Notes: a model not told the origin generated them from the letters alone. A stretch of 64,000 bases of DNA from Gordonia desulfuricans NBRC 100010 (GCF_001485495.1 NZ_BCNF01000039.1:36366-100365), one strand, 5' to 3'; shown: positions 34,190 to 44,377, numbered from the stretch's first letter. Made by a program: numbers and translations.

Positions 34190-34852
34190 GTGCGGGTAGT
34201 CATCATGGGCTGTGGACGAGTGGGATCGTCCCTGGCCGCAGCGATGGAACGCCGTGGACACGAGGTGTCGATCATCGACCGCAATCCGTCGGCCTTCGCC
34301 CGTCTCGGGGACGGCTTCCGCGGCCAGACCATCGTCGGCGTCGGCTTCGACCGGGATGTGCTGACCCGCGCCGGGATCGAGCGCGCGGACGCCTTCGCCG
34401 CGGTGTCCTCCGGCGACAACTCCAACATCATCGCCGCGCGGGTGGCCCGTGAGACCTTCGACGTCGAGCGGGTGGTGGCCCGGATCTACGACGCCAAACG
34501 TGCCGAAGTGTATGAGCGACTGGGTATTCCGACCGTCGCGACCGTCCCGTGGACCACCGAGCGGTTCGTCTCCGCACTCGGTGAGGCATCCACCACCACC
34601 GAGTGGCGCGACCCGTCGGGCACGCTCGCCATCGCCCAGCTCGAGATCCATGAGTCGTGGATCGGGACCAACGTGGTCAAGTTCCAGGAACTCACCGGCG
34701 CGCGGATCGCGTTCATCAACCGCGTCGGCCATCCGGTGCTGCCGGAGGCGCGGACCGTGCTGCAGCAGGACGACGTGGTGTTCGGGGCCGTGGTCCTGGA
34801 CAACCTCGCCGAGACCCGCGCACTGGTGTCTGCACCGTTGAGCGGCGAATAG
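34190..34852 (+). CDS. ceoB: TrkA-type potassium uptake regulator CeoB
   Basis: A 220-residue RCK protein: an NAD-binding Rossmann fold (MGCGRVGSSLA) and a C-terminal RCK domain. It would bind nucleotides at the cytoplasmic face of a potassium transporter and gate it. GTG start with GGGAGGATG upstream. It is the first gene of the ceoB-ceoC pair, which in M. tuberculosis (Rv2691-Rv2692) is divergent from the APC transporter as here; no TrkH-type channel gene is present, so the permease next door is a candidate partner. Confidence 0.9.
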   Translation: MRVVIMGCGRVGSSLAAAMERRGHEVSIIDRNPSAFARLGDGFRGQTIVGVGFDRDVLTRAGIERADAFAAVSSGDNSNIIAARVARETFDVERVVARIYDAKRAEVYERLGIPTVATVPWTTERFVSALGEASTTTEWRDPSGTLAIAQLEIHESWIGTNVVKFQELTGARIAFINRVGHPVLPEARTVLQQDDVVFGAVVLDNLAETRALVSAPLSGE

Positions 34853-34880
34853 CGGCCGGGCCGAGAACGAGGAGAGACAG

Positions 34881-35543
34881 ATGAAGGTCGCCATCGCCGG
34901 AGCCGGCGCCGTCGGACGTTCGATCGCCCGCGAACTCCTGGTCAACAAACACGAGGTGACGCTGTTCGAGCGCAACGCCGGGCACATCGATCCCGACTCG
35001 GTACCCGAGGCGCGGTGGATGCTCGCCGATGCCTGCGAGCTGTCGAATCTGGAGTCCGCCGGGCTGCAGTCGTTCGACGTGATGATCGCCGCCACCGGCG
35101 ACGACAAGGCCAACCTGGTGGTGAGCCTGCTCGCCAAGACCGAGTTCGCGGTCAACCGGGTGGTGGCCCGGGTCAACGATCCGCGCAACGAGTGGCTGTT
35201 CGGCGAGGATTGGGGTGTCGACGTCGCGGTGTCCACCCCGCGTCTGCTCGCCTCGCTCGTCGAAGAGGCCGTGTCGGTGGGAGATCTGGTGCGGCTGATG
35301 ACCTTTCGCCAGGGTCAGGCCAACCTGGTGGAGCTCACCCTGCCACCCAACACACCGCTGGCCGGCCACCCGGTACGCAAGCTGGCCCTCCCCCGCGATG
35401 TCGCCCTGGTGGCGATCCTGCGAGGCGGTCGGGTGATCGTCCCCGAGCGCGACGACCCGATCGAGGGCGGCGACGAACTGGTCTTCATCGCCCCCACCGA
35501 GGCCGAGGACGCATTGCACGAGTCGATGCAGGTGGCACCGTAG
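34881..35543 (+). CDS. ceoC: TrkA-type potassium uptake regulator CeoC
   Basis: A 220-residue RCK protein with Rossmann motif GAGAVGRSIA and an RCK C-terminal domain, paralogous to ceoB (same length). ATG at 34881 after GAGGAGAGA. The two subunits probably form a hetero-octameric gating ring. It is followed by 500 bp of repeats rather than a gene. Confidence 0.9.
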   Translation: MKVAIAGAGAVGRSIARELLVNKHEVTLFERNAGHIDPDSVPEARWMLADACELSNLESAGLQSFDVMIAATGDDKANLVVSLLAKTEFAVNRVVARVNDPRNEWLFGEDWGVDVAVSTPRLLASLVEEAVSVGDLVRLMTFRQGQANLVELTLPPNTPLAGHPVRKLALPRDVALVAILRGGRVIVPERDDPIEGGDELVFIAPTEAEDALHESMQVAP

Positions 35544-35585
35544 GACGGACGTCGTTGCGACACGCGACGACGCGCGCGACCATCC

Positions 35586-35700
35586 ACTCGACCACCAAAC
35601 CCAAACGCTGGTTCGACCGCGATAGCCGGGGAACCCACTCGACCACCAACCCCAAACGCTGGTTCGACAGCAATGGCCGGGGAACCCACTCGACCACCAA
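35586..35700. repeat. 51-bp tandem repeat, about 2.3 copies
   Basis: ACTCGACCACCAA recurs at 35586, 35637 and 35688, spacing 51. The units share CCCAAACGCTGGTTCGAC and CCGGGGAACCC. Part of the gene-free 35544-36046 interval, block R2. Confidence 0.85.
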
Positions 35701-36008
35701 CCCCAAACGATGGTTGAGCCGACGAGGAGCGCAAGCGACGAGACGAGTCGAAACCTCCGCCGCCCAACCTCGGCAGGCGACCACCATCAAACCGGTCACC
35801 GACACCGCAAACCCACCAGGCCTCGACACGGGTCCTCGCCCAGAGGCTCGGTCCCGGCTCGACCACCAAACCCAATGGCTGACTGAGGCGACCACCAAAC
35901 CCAAACGATGGTTGAGCCGACGAGGAGCGCAAGCGACGAGACGAGTCGAAACCTCCGCCGCCCAACCTCGCCAAGCGACCACCATCAAACCGGTCATCGA
36001 CAACGCAA
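35694..36008. repeat. Interspersed repeat block R2: two 115-bp direct copies plus inverted R1 unit
   Basis: A unit of about 115 bp beginning CACCAA-C-CCCAAACGATGG and containing GAGCCGACGAGGAGCGCAAG occurs at about 35694-35810 and again at about 35892-36008, 198 bp apart. Between them, 35821-35868 is the inverse of 23192-23239 in block R1. The core GAGCCGACGAGGAGCGCA is also in block R3 (50485, 50625). No gene is seen here. In M. tuberculosis a DUF3159 gene (Rv2693c) stands in this place. Confidence 0.8.
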
Positions 36009-36046
36009 CCGACGACCTGGCCAACCATCGGAAAGAAGGGCGACGG

Positions 36047-36421
36047 TCAGTCTTCGGTGCCTTGGAGTTCGTAGTACGGGTTGTAGATCACCTTCATGCC
36101 TTCGTGCTCGGCGAGGCGACCGCGCACGGTGATCTTGCGTCCGGGTTCGATCCCGGGAATCCGGTTGCGGCCGAGCCACTTCAACAGCACCACGTCGGAG
36201 CCGTCGAAGAACTCCGCCTTGACGCCGGTCTTGGCGGCGCGCGAGCAGGTCTCCACCGACCTGAGTTCGCCGTGCATCGACACCTCGTCGCCTCGGCAAC
36301 ACTCTGCGGCGCGCTGGGCACCGGTGGCCTGCGACTCGGCCGCGATCTGCTCGGCGTCGACGTTGCCGAGGTCTTCGGTCAACCGTCGCGTCAGCCGCTT
36401 GAGATAACCGGTTGTCGGCAT
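36047..36421 (-). CDS. OB-fold nucleic-acid-binding domain protein
   Basis: A 124-residue protein. Residues 48-120 have an OB-fold pattern: MHGELRSVETC, VLLKWLGRNRIPGIEPG, ITVRGRLAEHEG, VIYNPYYEL. GGAGG lies 6 nt before the ATG at 36421; a GTG directly upstream is also open. A conserved actinobacterial protein (Rv2694c-like) of unknown role. Convergent with the repeat block on its 3' side. Confidence 0.85.
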   Translation of the reverse strand: MPTTGYLKRLTRRLTEDLGNVDAEQIAAESQATGAQRAAECCRGDEVSMHGELRSVETCSRAAKTGVKAEFFDGSDVVLLKWLGRNRIPGIEPGRKITVRGRLAEHEGMKVIYNPYYELQGTED

Positions 36422-36514
36422 CACAAACCTCCGGGGACGAACTTCGATCTGTAGGAACTCGCCTCAGCGTAGACCCACGTTCTCATGGGGTACAACGCGC
36501 GGCATGATCTGTTC

Positions 36515-37249
36515 ATGCCCGCAGATGACAGGAACAGCCCGGACCGTCCAGAAGTGCTGGTCGCGCTCCCCGGAACCGGCTCCGACGCCGACTTCGTCCG
36601 CCGCGCATTCGGCCCGGCCGCAGCGGATCTCGGCATCGAACTGATCGGCCTGCAACCCACCGACGACCTGATCGACGGATACCGCCGACGGCTCACCGAC
36701 ATCGCCGACCAGCGGGGCTCGATCCTGGTCGGCGGGGTGTCCATCGGGGCCGCGGTGACGGTGGAATGGGCCCTGGGCGCCGGTGCGGGGCGCTGCGCGG
36801 GTGTGTGGGCGGCGCTACCCGCCTGGAGTGGTCCGGCGACCACCGCGGTGGCGGCCGCGAGTGCACGGGCCACCGCGCAGGCACTGCGCGCCGACGGCCT
36901 GGATGCGACCGTCGCCGCGATGGCACAGGGCAGCCCGACGTGGCTGGCCGACGAACTCGGGCGGTCGTGGCGGGCGCTGCATCCCGGACTCGTCGTGCAG
37001 CTGGAACAGGCGGCCGCCTATCGTGCACCCACGGTCGCCGAGATCGCCGGGCTCACAGTGCCGTTGGGGATCGTCGCGGCCGCCGACGATCCGCTGCACC
37101 CGATCGACGTGGCGCGGGCATGGGCCGACGCCGCCGCGCATGCCTCACTCGCCGAGGTGACCCTCACCGCGTGGGGTGAGCAGCCGGAGCTCCTCGGGCG
37201 GGCATGCGCACGCGCATGGCAGTCGGTACGTACGACGACGGCCGGGTGA
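36515..37249 (+). CDS. Alpha/beta hydrolase
   Basis: A 244-residue soluble protein with an alpha/beta hydrolase fold: ALPGTGSDADF (oxyanion strand), nucleophile elbow GGVSIGAA (GxSxG), and GIVAAADDPLHP with the likely Asp and His. Substrate unknown. I start at the ATG at 36515, 6 nt after CATGAT, as a leaderless start; a start 10 codons further upstream is open but has no site. Corresponds to Rv2695 by position. Confidence 0.8.
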   Translation: MPADDRNSPDRPEVLVALPGTGSDADFVRRAFGPAAADLGIELIGLQPTDDLIDGYRRRLTDIADQRGSILVGGVSIGAAVTVEWALGAGAGRCAGVWAALPAWSGPATTAVAAASARATAQALRADGLDATVAAMAQGSPTWLADELGRSWRALHPGLVVQLEQAAAYRAPTVAEIAGLTVPLGIVAAADDPLHPIDVARAWADAAAHASLAEVTLTAWGEQPELLGRACARAWQSVRTTTAG

Positions 37250-37283
37250 TCCCTGTCGGGACCCACCCGGCCGCTCGCACGAC

Positions 37284-38195
37284 TCAGTTCTTGGAACGCC
37301 GCCGACGGAAGCGCTGCATGGCCGATCCGCTCGACGGCGGCGCCTCGTCGGCATCGCCGGAGTCGGGGGCGACACCCGCGGCGGTCTCGGCGTCGGAAGC
37401 ATCGGAGGCGTCGTCGGCGGTGGCCTCGGCACCACCGGCATCGCCCACCGGCGCCTCGGTCACGACCGTGGCCTGCTCGATCTGATCGAGCGCTCCACCC
37501 GGGACGCGATCGCCGGCGTCGGCGGGCTGGGCCTGCGCCGTGTCGGCGACCGGCTCGGATGCGGGTACGGGCTCGGCTGCGGCCGGCTCGCCGGCCTCGG
37601 CCCCGGTCTCGCCGAACATCTGCTGCTGGGCGGCGGCGACCTGGTCGGCGAGCACCGGCGGTAGCACGATGGGCAGCATCTCCCGCGGCGGCACCGGGTC
37701 CTTGCCGCGGCGCACCACGGACTCGGCCAGCACCGCGCGGGCGAGCTGGGCCAGCTGTTCGGCGGCCTCGGCGGGTCCGCTGGCCACGCAGCGCACCATC
37801 CAGCGCGGACCGTCGACGCCGATGAAGCGGTGGGCGGCGCCGGGGACCTCGGCGAGCACCTCGCGGCCCCAGTGGCCGTCCTCGACGCTGGTGGTCGCGC
37901 CGTCGTCACGCAGGGACGACGCCAGTTCGCGGACCACCTCGCGCCACAGACCGGGCGACTTCGGGGCGGCGAACGCGGTCACCGAGATCCGGCCGACCGG
38001 AGTCACCAGATAGACGCCTTCGGGCTGATGGTCCGGGCTCATCTCGACGGTGACCTGCCCGCCCTCGACCACCGGTACCAGCACCGATCCGAGGTCCAGG
38101 TGCGAATTGGCCAGCTCTTCGGCCGGCGTGTCCAGTGCCTCGATGTCATACGGTCCGAGCGCCTGCCCGACCCGCAACTCCCCGTCCTGTGCCAT
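37284..38195 (-). CDS. DUF3710 family protein
   Basis: A 303-residue soluble protein of the actinobacterial DUF3710 family: GPYDIEALDTP near the N-terminus, SVLVPVVEGGQVTVE, and DGPRWMVRCVASGPAE. The C-terminal 110 residues are low-complexity, rich in Ala, Glu, Pro and Asp, and end in a basic FRRRRSKN. Function unknown. The ATG at 38195 has GGAG in front. Next to dut as in M. tuberculosis (Rv2696c-Rv2697c). Confidence 0.85.
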   Translation of the reverse strand: MAQDGELRVGQALGPYDIEALDTPAEELANSHLDLGSVLVPVVEGGQVTVEMSPDHQPEGVYLVTPVGRISVTAFAAPKSPGLWREVVRELASSLRDDGATTSVEDGHWGREVLAEVPGAAHRFIGVDGPRWMVRCVASGPAEAAEQLAQLARAVLAESVVRRGKDPVPPREMLPIVLPPVLADQVAAAQQQMFGETGAEAGEPAAAEPVPASEPVADTAQAQPADAGDRVPGGALDQIEQATVVTEAPVGDAGGAEATADDASDASDAETAAGVAPDSGDADEAPPSSGSAMQRFRRRRSKN

Positions 38196-38290
38196 CAGCT
38201 CCGTCTCTCCTCGCACGACCCGGTCGAACTGCCCGGTCGACCGGTTCGAGGGTAGTCGAGTTCATCCCCGACGACGGTCACCGACCCGGC

Positions 38291-38824
38291 TCAGCCGACC
38301 TGCGGATCACCCAGGATGGCGTGTCCGCCGCTCGATCCGTATCCGCCGGTCCCGCGACTGGTGTCGTCGAGCTCGTCGACCTCGACGAAGCCGGGCAGCT
38401 CCACACGCTGGACGAGCAGCTGCGCGATCCGGTCGCCCCGGCTGATGTGGATGGTCTCGGTGGGGTCCAGATTGATCAGGCACACCTTGATCTCGCCGCG
38501 GTAGCCGGCGTCGATGGTGCCCGGGGTGTTGACGATCGAGAGTCCGGCACGGGCGGCGAGACCCGAGCGCGGGTGGATCAGGCCGACGGTGCCGACCGGC
38601 AGGGCGATCGCGATGCCGGTGCCGACGAGCTGTCGGCGGCCGGCGGGCAGTTCGAGGTCGATGGTCGAACAGAGGTCGACGCCTGCGTCGCCCGGATGTA
38701 CGCGGGTCGGCAGCGGGATTCCGGGATCGAGCCGCCGTACGCGGATCGGCGGGGTTTCCGGGGCTGTTCCGGCAGGGGTCTCGGCGGGGTCTCCGGCAGG
38801 GGAAGGGGTCAGATCAGCGGCCAC
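38291..38824 (-). CDS. dut: dUTP diphosphatase (dUTPase)
   Basis: A 177-residue trimeric dUTPase with all five motifs: [44 protein letters not shown], and the C-terminal [10 protein letters not shown]. It splits dUTP to dUMP and keeps uracil out of DNA. It has a Pro/Thr/Ala-rich N-terminal extension of about 25 residues compared with the usual 150. GTG start at 38824, 22 nt from the divergent DUF3093 gene. Confidence 0.95.
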   Translation of the reverse strand: MAADLTPSPAGDPAETPAGTAPETPPIRVRRLDPGIPLPTRVHPGDAGVDLCSTIDLELPAGRRQLVGTGIAIALPVGTVGLIHPRSGLAARAGLSIVNTPGTIDAGYRGEIKVCLINLDPTETIHISRGDRIAQLLVQRVELPGFVEVDELDDTSRGTGGYGSSGGHAILGDPQVG

Positions 38825-38846
38825 GCAGGCAGACTACGCTGGTCCT

Positions 38847-39428
38847 GTGAGTGATCCATCATCGGCGAGCGGCCCCTCGTCCTCCTCCGGCCCCTCGTCC
38901 CCCACCGGCACCGTCCGCTTCAGCGAGCGTCTCTACGTGCCCTGGTGGTGGGGGCTGGCCGCACTGGTCGTCACCGGGGTCGTCGGCTACGAGATCTCGT
39001 TGTCGGCGCATCGCTCCGCGTGGGGCTACCTCGGATATGTGGGGACCGCGGTGCTGTGTGCCCTGGTGCTGTGGTCGATGAGCCGGACACAGGTGACGGT
39101 GACCGCCGACGGCGAGCTAAGCGCCGCGAAGGCCCGGCTACCGCGTGCGGTGATCGGCCGTGCGGCCACGATCCCGGCGACCGCCAAGAGTGCTGCGCTC
39201 GGCCGTCAGCTCGACCCCGCGGCCTTCCTGGTGCACCGCGCGTGGGTCAAGACGATGGTGTTGCTGGTGCTCGACGATCCGGACGATCCGACGCCCTACT
39301 GGCTGGTGTCGACGCGGCGTCCGGCCGAGCTGTTGAAAGCCCTCGGAGTGCCCGATGCGGCCGAGGCTGTGACCGCACCGGACGAGGGGACTGCATCTGA
39401 TGAGGATCGGCGATCCGGGTCCGACTAG
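38847..39428 (+). CDS. DUF3093 family membrane protein
   Basis: A 193-residue protein with a Ser/Pro-rich N-terminus, two membrane segments (about residues 30-50 and 58-78) and a soluble C-terminal domain containing DDPDDPTPYWLVSTRRPAEL, the DUF3093 hallmark. Function unknown. The GTG at 38847 lies 6 nt after TACGCT (leaderless). Corresponds to Rv2698. Confidence 0.85.
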   Translation: MSDPSSASGPSSSSGPSSPTGTVRFSERLYVPWWWGLAALVVTGVVGYEISLSAHRSAWGYLGYVGTAVLCALVLWSMSRTQVTVTADGELSAAKARLPRAVIGRAATIPATAKSAALGRQLDPAAFLVHRAWVKTMVLLVLDDPDDPTPYWLVSTRRPAELLKALGVPDAAEAVTAPDEGTASDEDRRSGSD

Positions 39429-39446
39429 GACCTGGATCGGCCCGAC

Positions 39447-39746
39447 TCAGGCGCAGTCGACACAGATCATCTCGGAGCCGCTCTCACGGGCGAGACGACT
39501 GCGGTGGTAGACGAGGAAGCAGCTGCTGCAGGTGAACTCGTCGGCCTGCTTCGGGACGACCCGAACCGAGAGCTCCTCGCCGGACAGATCGGCTCCGGGG
39601 AGTTCGAACGACTCCGCGGTGTCGGTTTCGTCCACGTCGACCGCCGCGGACTGCGCCTCGCTGCGCCGGGCCTTGAGCTCCTCGAGTGAGTCCTCGTTGA
39701 GATCCTCGGACTCCGTGCGACGGGGCGCATCGTAATCAGTAGCCAT
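39447..39746 (-). CDS. DUF4193 family zinc-ribbon protein
   Basis: A 99-residue acidic protein with a C-terminal zinc-ribbon: CSSCF and, 21 residues later, CVDCA. The N-terminal 50 residues are disordered-looking and Glu/Asp-rich. It is among the most conserved small actinobacterial proteins (Rv2699c), function unknown. The ATG at 39746 has AGGTAAGG upstream. It is convergent with the DUF3093 gene. Confidence 0.9.
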   Translation of the reverse strand: MATDYDAPRRTESEDLNEDSLEELKARRSEAQSAAVDVDETDTAESFELPGADLSGEELSVRVVPKQADEFTCSSCFLVYHRSRLARESGSEMICVDCA

Positions 39747-40045
39747 TGTGTGCCTTACCTGGTTGAAGGAGGGCGCCGTGGGTTCGGGCTCGTGACCTGC
39801 GAACCGTGGAGCGCGAAGTCGCCGGGATTGTCTTGCCGGCGTCACTACAACGTCATGACCGGTGCGATTCGTTACCCGCCACCCGCCGTACTGTTGTGAT
39901 ATTCATCACATTGTATTGCCATGACCTCCAACAGTTCCAGGAGGGCGGGCGCCCGAAGCATAGAAGAGAGCAGACCTCAAGTCAACATGCACTCCGTCGG
40001 GGCGTCCGACGGCATGTCGGCGCCCCCACCCTCTACAGTGGGCGC

Positions 40046-40759
40046 GTGGTATCGCAGATCACTACCGGCTACCCGACCGATCACAACGGTCGCCCGATCC
40101 GCCGCCGCAGTTTCCGCCCCGCGATCATCCTGCTGGCGGTCCTGGTGGTGCTCGCGGTCATCGTGTGGACGGTGGCACTCAGCAACTCGGAGGCCGCCGC
40201 GACACCCACCGACTGCAATCAGCCCACCCCGGCCACACCGACGGCCACCGACGCCTCGGGGGCGCCGACGGCCGCTCCGGCGAGCACCGCGGCGCCGACG
40301 GTGACCGTCGCCGATCGCGACGAGATGCTGGCAGTGTCCCCGGCCTCACTGGCCACCTTCCAGGTCCGGGTACTCAACGCCTCCACCACCCGCGGTGCCG
40401 CACGCTCGGCCTCCGACGACCTCACCCATCTCGGGTTCACCCCGGCCACCGACTCGGCCTACGGCGACGACCCGATCTACCCCAACCACGACCTCAACTG
40501 TGTCGCCCAGATCCGGTTCGGCCCGGCGGGCAAGGCTGCGGCGGCAGCGGTGTGGCTGGCCATCCCGTGCGCCCAGCTCGTCGACGACGGTCGCCGCGAC
40601 ACCACCGTCGACGTCGCCCTCGGTGAGCACTATCGCGCCCAGGAGCAGTCGCAGGATGCGCAGGCGGCCCTGGAGGCGCTGCGCTCGGCCGACCCCAAGA
40701 GCGACAAGAACGCCGTCGACCCGGGGCTCGTCAGCGCGGTGCACGCACAGAAGTGCTGA
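40046..40759 (+). CDS. cei: Envelope integrity protein Cei (LytR C-terminal domain)
   Basis: A 237-residue protein: a short basic cytoplasmic tail, one membrane segment (about residues 26-48), a Thr/Ala/Pro-rich linker, and an outside LytR_C domain (FQVRVLNASTTRGAARSASDDL and following) with paired Cys. The homologue Rv2700 is needed for envelope integrity and virulence in M. tuberculosis. The GTG at 40046 lies 6 nt after TACAGT, so it is probably leaderless; the long open frame upstream is not used. Confidence 0.85.
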   Translation: MVSQITTGYPTDHNGRPIRRRSFRPAIILLAVLVVLAVIVWTVALSNSEAAATPTDCNQPTPATPTATDASGAPTAAPASTAAPTVTVADRDEMLAVSPASLATFQVRVLNASTTRGAARSASDDLTHLGFTPATDSAYGDDPIYPNHDLNCVAQIRFGPAGKAAAAAVWLAIPCAQLVDDGRRDTTVDVALGEHYRAQEQSQDAQAALEALRSADPKSDKNAVDPGLVSAVHAQKC

Positions 40760-40864
40760 GCCCGGCCGGGTCCGACGCGCACCCGGCCGTCCTCACCCAC
40801 AGGCGCACGACCGCTCAGCGGGGCACGATCACCCAGAGAGACACGGTCACGCGCCTGCGCACAC

Positions 40865-41746
40865 TCACTCGGCGGTGAGGCAGACCCGCGCGCCGATCTC
40901 GTCGAGCAGGCCGAGGAAGTCCTCGGCCACCCCGCCGGCCACCGCGATCGTGGGATGCCCGTCGGCCGAGCGCGAATCCGGCGGCGGCAGGATCACCGTC
41001 GCGCCCGCCTCCGCAGCGATCAGGCCGCCGGCCGCCCAGTCCCAGGGACTCAGCCCGTGTTCGATGTGGGCGTCGACGGCGCCGCTGGCCACCATGCACA
41101 GGTCCAGGGCCGCGGCACCGATCCGGCGCAGGTCGCGCACGCGCGGCAGCATCTGGGCCACCAGCTGCCCCTGCGCCCGCCGACGCTGCGCGTCGTACCC
41201 GAAGCCGGTGGCCACCAGGGCCATCTCGACCTGATCGATGTCGTTGCACCGCAGTCGGCGCGGTGACTCGCCCGGCCCGTGCCGGAATGCTCCCCCGCCC
41301 AGCGTGGCGGCATAGGTGATCTGCCGGGCGACGTCGACGACCGCACCGGCCACCGACCGTCCGTCGATCTGCGCGGCCACCGACACCGCATAGGCCGGAA
41401 TGCCGTACATGAAGTTGACGGTGCCGTCGATCGGGTCGATCACCCAGCGCACCCCGGACGGGACGCTGACGCTGCCACCCTCCTCCTCGCCGAGGATCTC
41501 GTCGTCGGGGCGATGGCTCCGCAGCAGCGTCCGGATCAGCTCCTCGGTCTCGGTGTCGGCGAGGGTCACCGGGTCGGTCGGGGTGGACTTGGTGGCGACC
41601 GCGTCGCTCTGCTCGTGGGTACCACCCTCGCCGGCGACGCCGAACAGTTCCGGCCGTCGCGTCCGCACATGCGCGGCGGCGGCCTCGGCGACGGTGACGG
41701 CCACCTCCCCCAGTTCGGCTGCGCGTTCCCGGTCGGTCTGGCTCAT
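40865..41746 (-). CDS. suhB: Inositol monophosphatase family protein SuhB
   Basis: A 293-residue Mg-dependent phosphatase: metal motif [18 protein letters not shown] and the C-terminal [12 protein letters not shown]. It would release myo-inositol from inositol phosphate for phosphatidylinositol, mycothiol and lipoarabinomannan synthesis. AGGA precedes the ATG at 41746; a GTG four codons upstream is open too. Position next to ppgK and sigA as in Rv2701c. Confidence 0.92.
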   Translation of the reverse strand: MSQTDRERAAELGEVAVTVAEAAAAHVRTRRPELFGVAGEGGTHEQSDAVATKSTPTDPVTLADTETEELIRTLLRSHRPDDEILGEEEGGSVSVPSGVRWVIDPIDGTVNFMYGIPAYAVSVAAQIDGRSVAGAVVDVARQITYAATLGGGAFRHGPGESPRRLRCNDIDQVEMALVATGFGYDAQRRRAQGQLVAQMLPRVRDLRRIGAAALDLCMVASGAVDAHIEHGLSPWDWAAGGLIAAEAGATVILPPPDSRSADGHPTIAVAGGVAEDFLGLLDEIGARVCLTAE

Positions 41747-41947
41747 CTGTTCCTGCACTCGTCCATGTCAACACATCCGGCCGCCGCACGTGGCGGCGGG
41801 CACACCCCGGCGCCGCACCTCACACCGGCCGGCCGCCGCCGGGCGCCGTGTCGACTTCGCCGGGAACCGCGCACACCGCGCCCGCCCTGGATAGCCTGGT
41901 ACACCGAGGCTTCCGACAACGACAGTCATCATCCGAGAGGATCTCCC

Positions 41948-42736
41948 ATGACCGAACCCGCCGCATCCGACTCGCCGTCCCCCGCAACGCATCTGAGCTT
42001 CGGCGTGGACGTCGGGGGCTCCGGCATCAAGGGCGGCATCGTCGACCTCGACACCGGTGAACTGGTCGGCGACCGGTTCAAGGTGCTCACCCCGCAACCC
42101 GCCACGCCCGACGCGGTGGCCGCCGGGGTCGCCGAGGTGGTCGCCCACTTCGGCTGGGCCGGTCCGGTCGGCATCACCCTGCCCGGCGTGGTCACCGACG
42201 GCGTGATGCGCACCGCGGCCAACATCGACCACGGCTGGATCGGTACGGACGTCTCGGAACTGTTCGGCACCGCCCTCGGCGGCCGGCCGGTGTCGGTGCT
42301 CAACGACGCCGACGCGGCGGGTCTCGCCGAGGTCGCCTTCGGGGCGGGCAAGGGCGTCGACGGCGTCGTGATGCTGCTCACCTTCGGTACCGGCATCGGC
42401 TCGGCCCTGCTGGTCGACGGCAAGCTCGTGCCCAACACCGAGCTCGGGCATCTGCTGGTCGGCAAGAAGGAGGCCGAGCACATCGCGTCGTCGCGAGTGA
42501 AGGAGGTCAAGGAGTTGTCCTACCCGAAGTGGACCGAGAAGGTCTCCGAGGTCCTGGGGACCTACGAGGCGCTGTTCTGGCCGAAGCTGTTCATCGCCGG
42601 CGGCGGCATCAGCCGGAAATCGGACAAATGGATTCCGTTGCTCACCAACACCACCCCGGTGGTGCCGGCGACCCTGCGCAACACCGCCGGCATCGTGGGC
42701 GCCGCAATGGCCGTCGAACAAGGCCTGAGAGCCTGA
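41948..42736 (+). CDS. ppgK: Polyphosphate glucokinase
   Basis: A 262-residue ROK-type kinase: phosphate motif [10 protein letters not shown] near residue 20, [22 protein letters not shown] in the middle (metal and sugar site), and the C-terminal TAGIVGAAM. It phosphorylates glucose using inorganic polyphosphate or ATP, a typical actinobacterial enzyme. ATG at 41948 after GAGAGG. Directly upstream of sigA as in Rv2702-Rv2703. Confidence 0.95.
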   Translation: MTEPAASDSPSPATHLSFGVDVGGSGIKGGIVDLDTGELVGDRFKVLTPQPATPDAVAAGVAEVVAHFGWAGPVGITLPGVVTDGVMRTAANIDHGWIGTDVSELFGTALGGRPVSVLNDADAAGLAEVAFGAGKGVDGVVMLLTFGTGIGSALLVDGKLVPNTELGHLLVGKKEAEHIASSRVKEVKELSYPKWTEKVSEVLGTYEALFWPKLFIAGGGISRKSDKWIPLLTNTTPVVPATLRNTAGIVGAAMAVEQGLRA

Positions 42737-42797
42737 TCAGAGACGCGACGCGACCCCATTCACCTGGCCTTTGTCACTTGAACGGTGATGGTGTCGT

Positions 42798-42803
42798 TAC
42801 AAT
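42798..42803 (+). promoter_or_regulatory. Likely -10 (TACAAT) of a sigA promoter
   Basis: TACAAT lies about 95 nt upstream of the sigA start; TTGAAC upstream is only 14 nt away, so the -35 is imperfect. Good match to the principal sigma -10. Confidence 0.4.
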
Positions 42804-42898
42804 GGAACGCACCGGTGCCCATTGTGCCGGACCAAGCCCTGATCCGCGACGGCTCACGCTGCCGCGACGGTTGTGAGATTCATCCCGAAAGGTTGTAC

Positions 42899-44347
42899 GT
42901 GGCAGCCACCCAAACCCGTCAGGAGGGCGCCGAGGTAGACGACTCGACCTCGACGACGACCACCCCGGCGCAGAAGGCACCCGCGAAGAAGGCCGCCAAG
43001 AAAGCGGCGGCCAAGAAGGCCCCCCGCAAGGCTGCTGCCAAGAAGGCACCCGCCAAGCGGACCGCCAAGAAGGCTGCGGCCAAGAAGGCCACCTCGGCCA
43101 AGTCCGGCGAGGGGGTCGACGACGGCGATCTCGAGTCCACCTCGATCGACGACATCGACGGTCCCGACGCCGACCTCGACGACGACGTGGAGATCGATGA
43201 TCTCGACGTCGACGATGACGACGACGCCGAGGACTCCGCCGACGACGAGGAGGAGGACGAGGGCGACGAGTCCTCGACCCCCGCGGCTCCCGCGGCCGCC
43301 AAGAAGGCCACCGCCGCGGCCACCGACAAGAAGGGCAAGGACGACGCCAAGTCGTCCGGCGACTTCGTCTGGGACGAGGAGGAGTCGGAGGCCCTGCGGC
43401 AGGCCCGCAAGGACGCCGAGCTCACCGCCTCGGCCGACTCGGTGCGCGCCTACCTCAAGCAGATCGGCAAGGTCGCGCTGCTCAACGCGGAGGAGGAGGT
43501 CGAGCTCGCCAAGCGGATCGAGGCCGGCCTGTTCGCCACCGAGCGGCTGCGTCGCATCCTGGAGTCCGGTGAGAAGCTCACCACCACCCAGAAGCGTGAC
43601 CTGAACTGGATCTCGCGTGACGGCAACCGCGCCAAGAACCATCTGCTCGAGGCCAACCTCCGTCTGGTGGTGTCGCTGGCCAAGCGCTACACCGGTCGCG
43701 GTATGGCGTTCCTGGACCTGATCCAGGAGGGCAACCTCGGTCTGATCCGTGCGGTCGAGAAGTTCGACTACACCAAGGGCTACAAGTTCTCCACCTACGC
43801 CACGTGGTGGATCCGGCAGGCCATCACCCGCGCCATGGCCGACCAGGCCCGCACCATCCGTATCCCGGTGCACATGGTCGAGGTGATCAACAAGCTCGGC
43901 CGTATCCAGCGTGAGCTGCTCCAGGACCTCGGCCGCGAGCCGACCCCGGAAGAGCTCGCCAAGGAGATGGACATCACGCCGGAGAAGGTGCTGGAGATCC
44001 AGCAGTACGCGCGTGAGCCGATCTCGCTGGACCAGACCATCGGCGACGAGGGCGACAGCCAGCTCGGTGACTTCATCGAGGACTCCGAGGCGGTCGTCGC
44101 CGTCGACGCGGTGAGCTTCACCCTGCTGCAGGATCAGCTGCAGTCGGTCCTCGAGACGCTCTCCGAGCGCGAGGCCGGCGTGGTGCGTCTGCGCTTCGGT
44201 CTCACCGACGGTCAGCCGCGCACGCTCGACGAGATCGGCCAGGTCTACGGCGTCACCCGTGAGCGCATCCGTCAGATCGAGTCGAAGACGATGTCGAAGC
44301 TGCGCCACCCGTCGCGCTCCCAGGTTCTGCGCGACTACCTGGACTAG
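42899..44347 (+). CDS. sigA: Principal sigma factor SigA
   Basis: A 482-residue sigma-70 factor. The first 170 residues are an Ala/Lys-rich, histone-H1-like stretch (repeated AAKKA and PAKK units) followed by an acidic Asp/Glu run; then region 1.2 ([19 protein letters not shown]), region 2 ([32 protein letters not shown]), region 3 and region 4 ([18 protein letters not shown]). The GTG at 42899 has GAAAGG 7 nt upstream. From region 1.2 on it is nearly identical to M. tuberculosis SigA; the basic-acidic N-terminus is species-variable. Confidence 0.97.
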   Translation: MAATQTRQEGAEVDDSTSTTTTPAQKAPAKKAAKKAAAKKAPRKAAAKKAPAKRTAKKAAAKKATSAKSGEGVDDGDLESTSIDDIDGPDADLDDDVEIDDLDVDDDDDAEDSADDEEEDEGDESSTPAAPAAAKKATAAATDKKGKDDAKSSGDFVWDEEESEALRQARKDAELTASADSVRAYLKQIGKVALLNAEEEVELAKRIEAGLFATERLRRILESGEKLTTTQKRDLNWISRDGNRAKNHLLEANLRLVVSLAKRYTGRGMAFLDLIQEGNLGLIRAVEKFDYTKGYKFSTYATWWIRQAITRAMADQARTIRIPVHMVEVINKLGRIQRELLQDLGREPTPEELAKEMDITPEKVLEIQQYAREPISLDQTIGDEGDSQLGDFIEDSEAVVAVDAVSFTLLQDQLQSVLETLSEREAGVVRLRFGLTDGQPRTLDEIGQVYGVTRERIRQIESKTMSKLRHPSRSQVLRDYLD

Positions 44348-44377
44348 TTCTCACCACGCTTTCTGTGATGACGGTCT

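Noticed and set aside
35586..36008. CRISPR-like array
   Set aside because: Spacing of 51 and 198 bp with whole-unit similarity and no unique spacers between short repeats; no cas genes nearby.
42854..44308. Long open frame on the minus strand opposite sigA
   Set aside because: It is Leu/Gly/Val-rich and without any family pattern, a GC-driven shadow of the real sigA frame.
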